DNA from: Pseudomonadota bacterium
GTDB taxonomy: Bacteria > Pseudomonadota > Alphaproteobacteria > Rhizobiales > Hyphomicrobiaceae
Length of the DNA stretch: 6,565 bases
Direction: 5' to 3'
Assembly: GCA_023428365.1 (NCBI GenBank)
Contig: JAEYYQ010000355.1
Span: 1 to 6,565, forward strand
Positions 6,305 to 6,565 of this stretch are shown in pieces. Position 1 is the first letter of the stretch. Each line of letters starts with the position of its first letter. A model generated the notes under the pieces. The model saw only the letters and a list, made by a program, of their open reading frames with translations, had not been told where the DNA came from and made no database searches. The translations under genes were made by a program, and so were the position numbers.

Positions 6305-6565
6305 TCAGGCGACGCCCATCGCCTTCTTCAGGTTTTCATCGACCTTGTCGAGGAAGCCGGTCGTGGACAGCCACTTCTGGTCGGCGCCGATCAGCAGGGC
6401 GAGGTCCTTGGTCATGTAGCCGTCTTCGACGGTGCCGACGCAGACCTTCTCCAGCGGGGCGGCGAACTTGGCCAGCGCGGGGTTGTTGTCGAGCTTGGCG
6501 CGATGAGCCAGGCCGCGGGTCCAGGCGAAAATCGACGCAATCGAGTTGGTCGACGTCTCCTTGCC
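6305..6565 (-). CDS. icd: NADP-dependent isocitrate dehydrogenase, C-terminal part
   Basis: TCA-cycle enzyme that oxidises isocitrate to 2-oxoglutarate with NADP and releases CO2. The last 86 codons are visible; the rest, about 320 codons for a typical 405-residue protein, lies beyond the window edge. The fragment contains [25 protein letters not shown] sequence near its start, characteristic of the homodimeric, eukaryote-like subfamily II enzyme common in alphaproteobacteria. It continues [20 protein letters not shown] and ends KKAMGVA followed by TGA (6307-6305). The reading frame is open to the edge with strong GC3 bias. The alternative, a different beta-decarboxylating dehydrogenase, is unlikely given the [17 protein letters not shown] block. 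Promoter and start are not in the window. Confidence 0.93.
   Translation of the reverse strand, partial: GKETSTNSIASIFAWTRGLAHRAKLDNNPALAKFAAPLEKVCVGTVEDGYMTKDLALLIGADQKWLSTTGFLDKVDENLKKAMGVA

Overview
The window is GC-rich, almost fully coding bacterial DNA, most likely from an alphaproteobacterium. Sphingomonadales is my tentative guess, from the look of the AlaRS and isocitrate dehydrogenase sequences and from the alaS...icd neighbourhood; no rRNA or other firm taxonomic marker is present. It contains two housekeeping genes at the edges and four accessory genes between them. I see no transposase, integrase, tRNA, rRNA, CRISPR array or long direct repeats.

Layout: (1) 90-2753 (+), a complete alaS. 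(2) 2754-2842, a short gap filled by two predicted hairpins, the second of which pairs with the whole Shine-Dalgarno of the next gene. (3) 2843-3901 (+), an exported six-bladed kelch beta-propeller protein with a Tat-like signal, followed 4 bases later by 3906-4466 (+), a small exported or lipid-anchored protein of unknown function; the two look like one operon. (4) 4456-5463 (-), a membrane-anchored glycerophosphodiester phosphodiesterase (GDPD) family protein, convergent with and overlapping the small protein gene by 11 bases. (5) 5464-5624, a divergent promoter region with an extended -10 element and an inverted repeat around it. (6) 5625-6290 (+), a YrbL-family kinase-like protein, with a GC-rich hairpin at its 3' end. 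(7) 6305-6565 (-), the last 86 codons of NADP-dependent isocitrate dehydrogenase (icd), cut by the window edge.

Three of the four central genes encode proteins predicted to leave the cytoplasm or sit in the inner membrane (kelch, small lipoprotein-like protein, GDPD). The fourth is a cytoplasmic kinase-like protein whose enterobacterial relative belongs to the PhoP envelope-stress regulon. The central block can therefore be read as a loose set of envelope-related accessory genes between alaS and icd. A shared pathway is inference only. Nothing here is clearly a new defence or mobile system; the best leads are the Shine-Dalgarno-sequestering hairpin, the YrbL homologue with an apparently intact kinase catalytic loop, and the unrecognised small exported protein.
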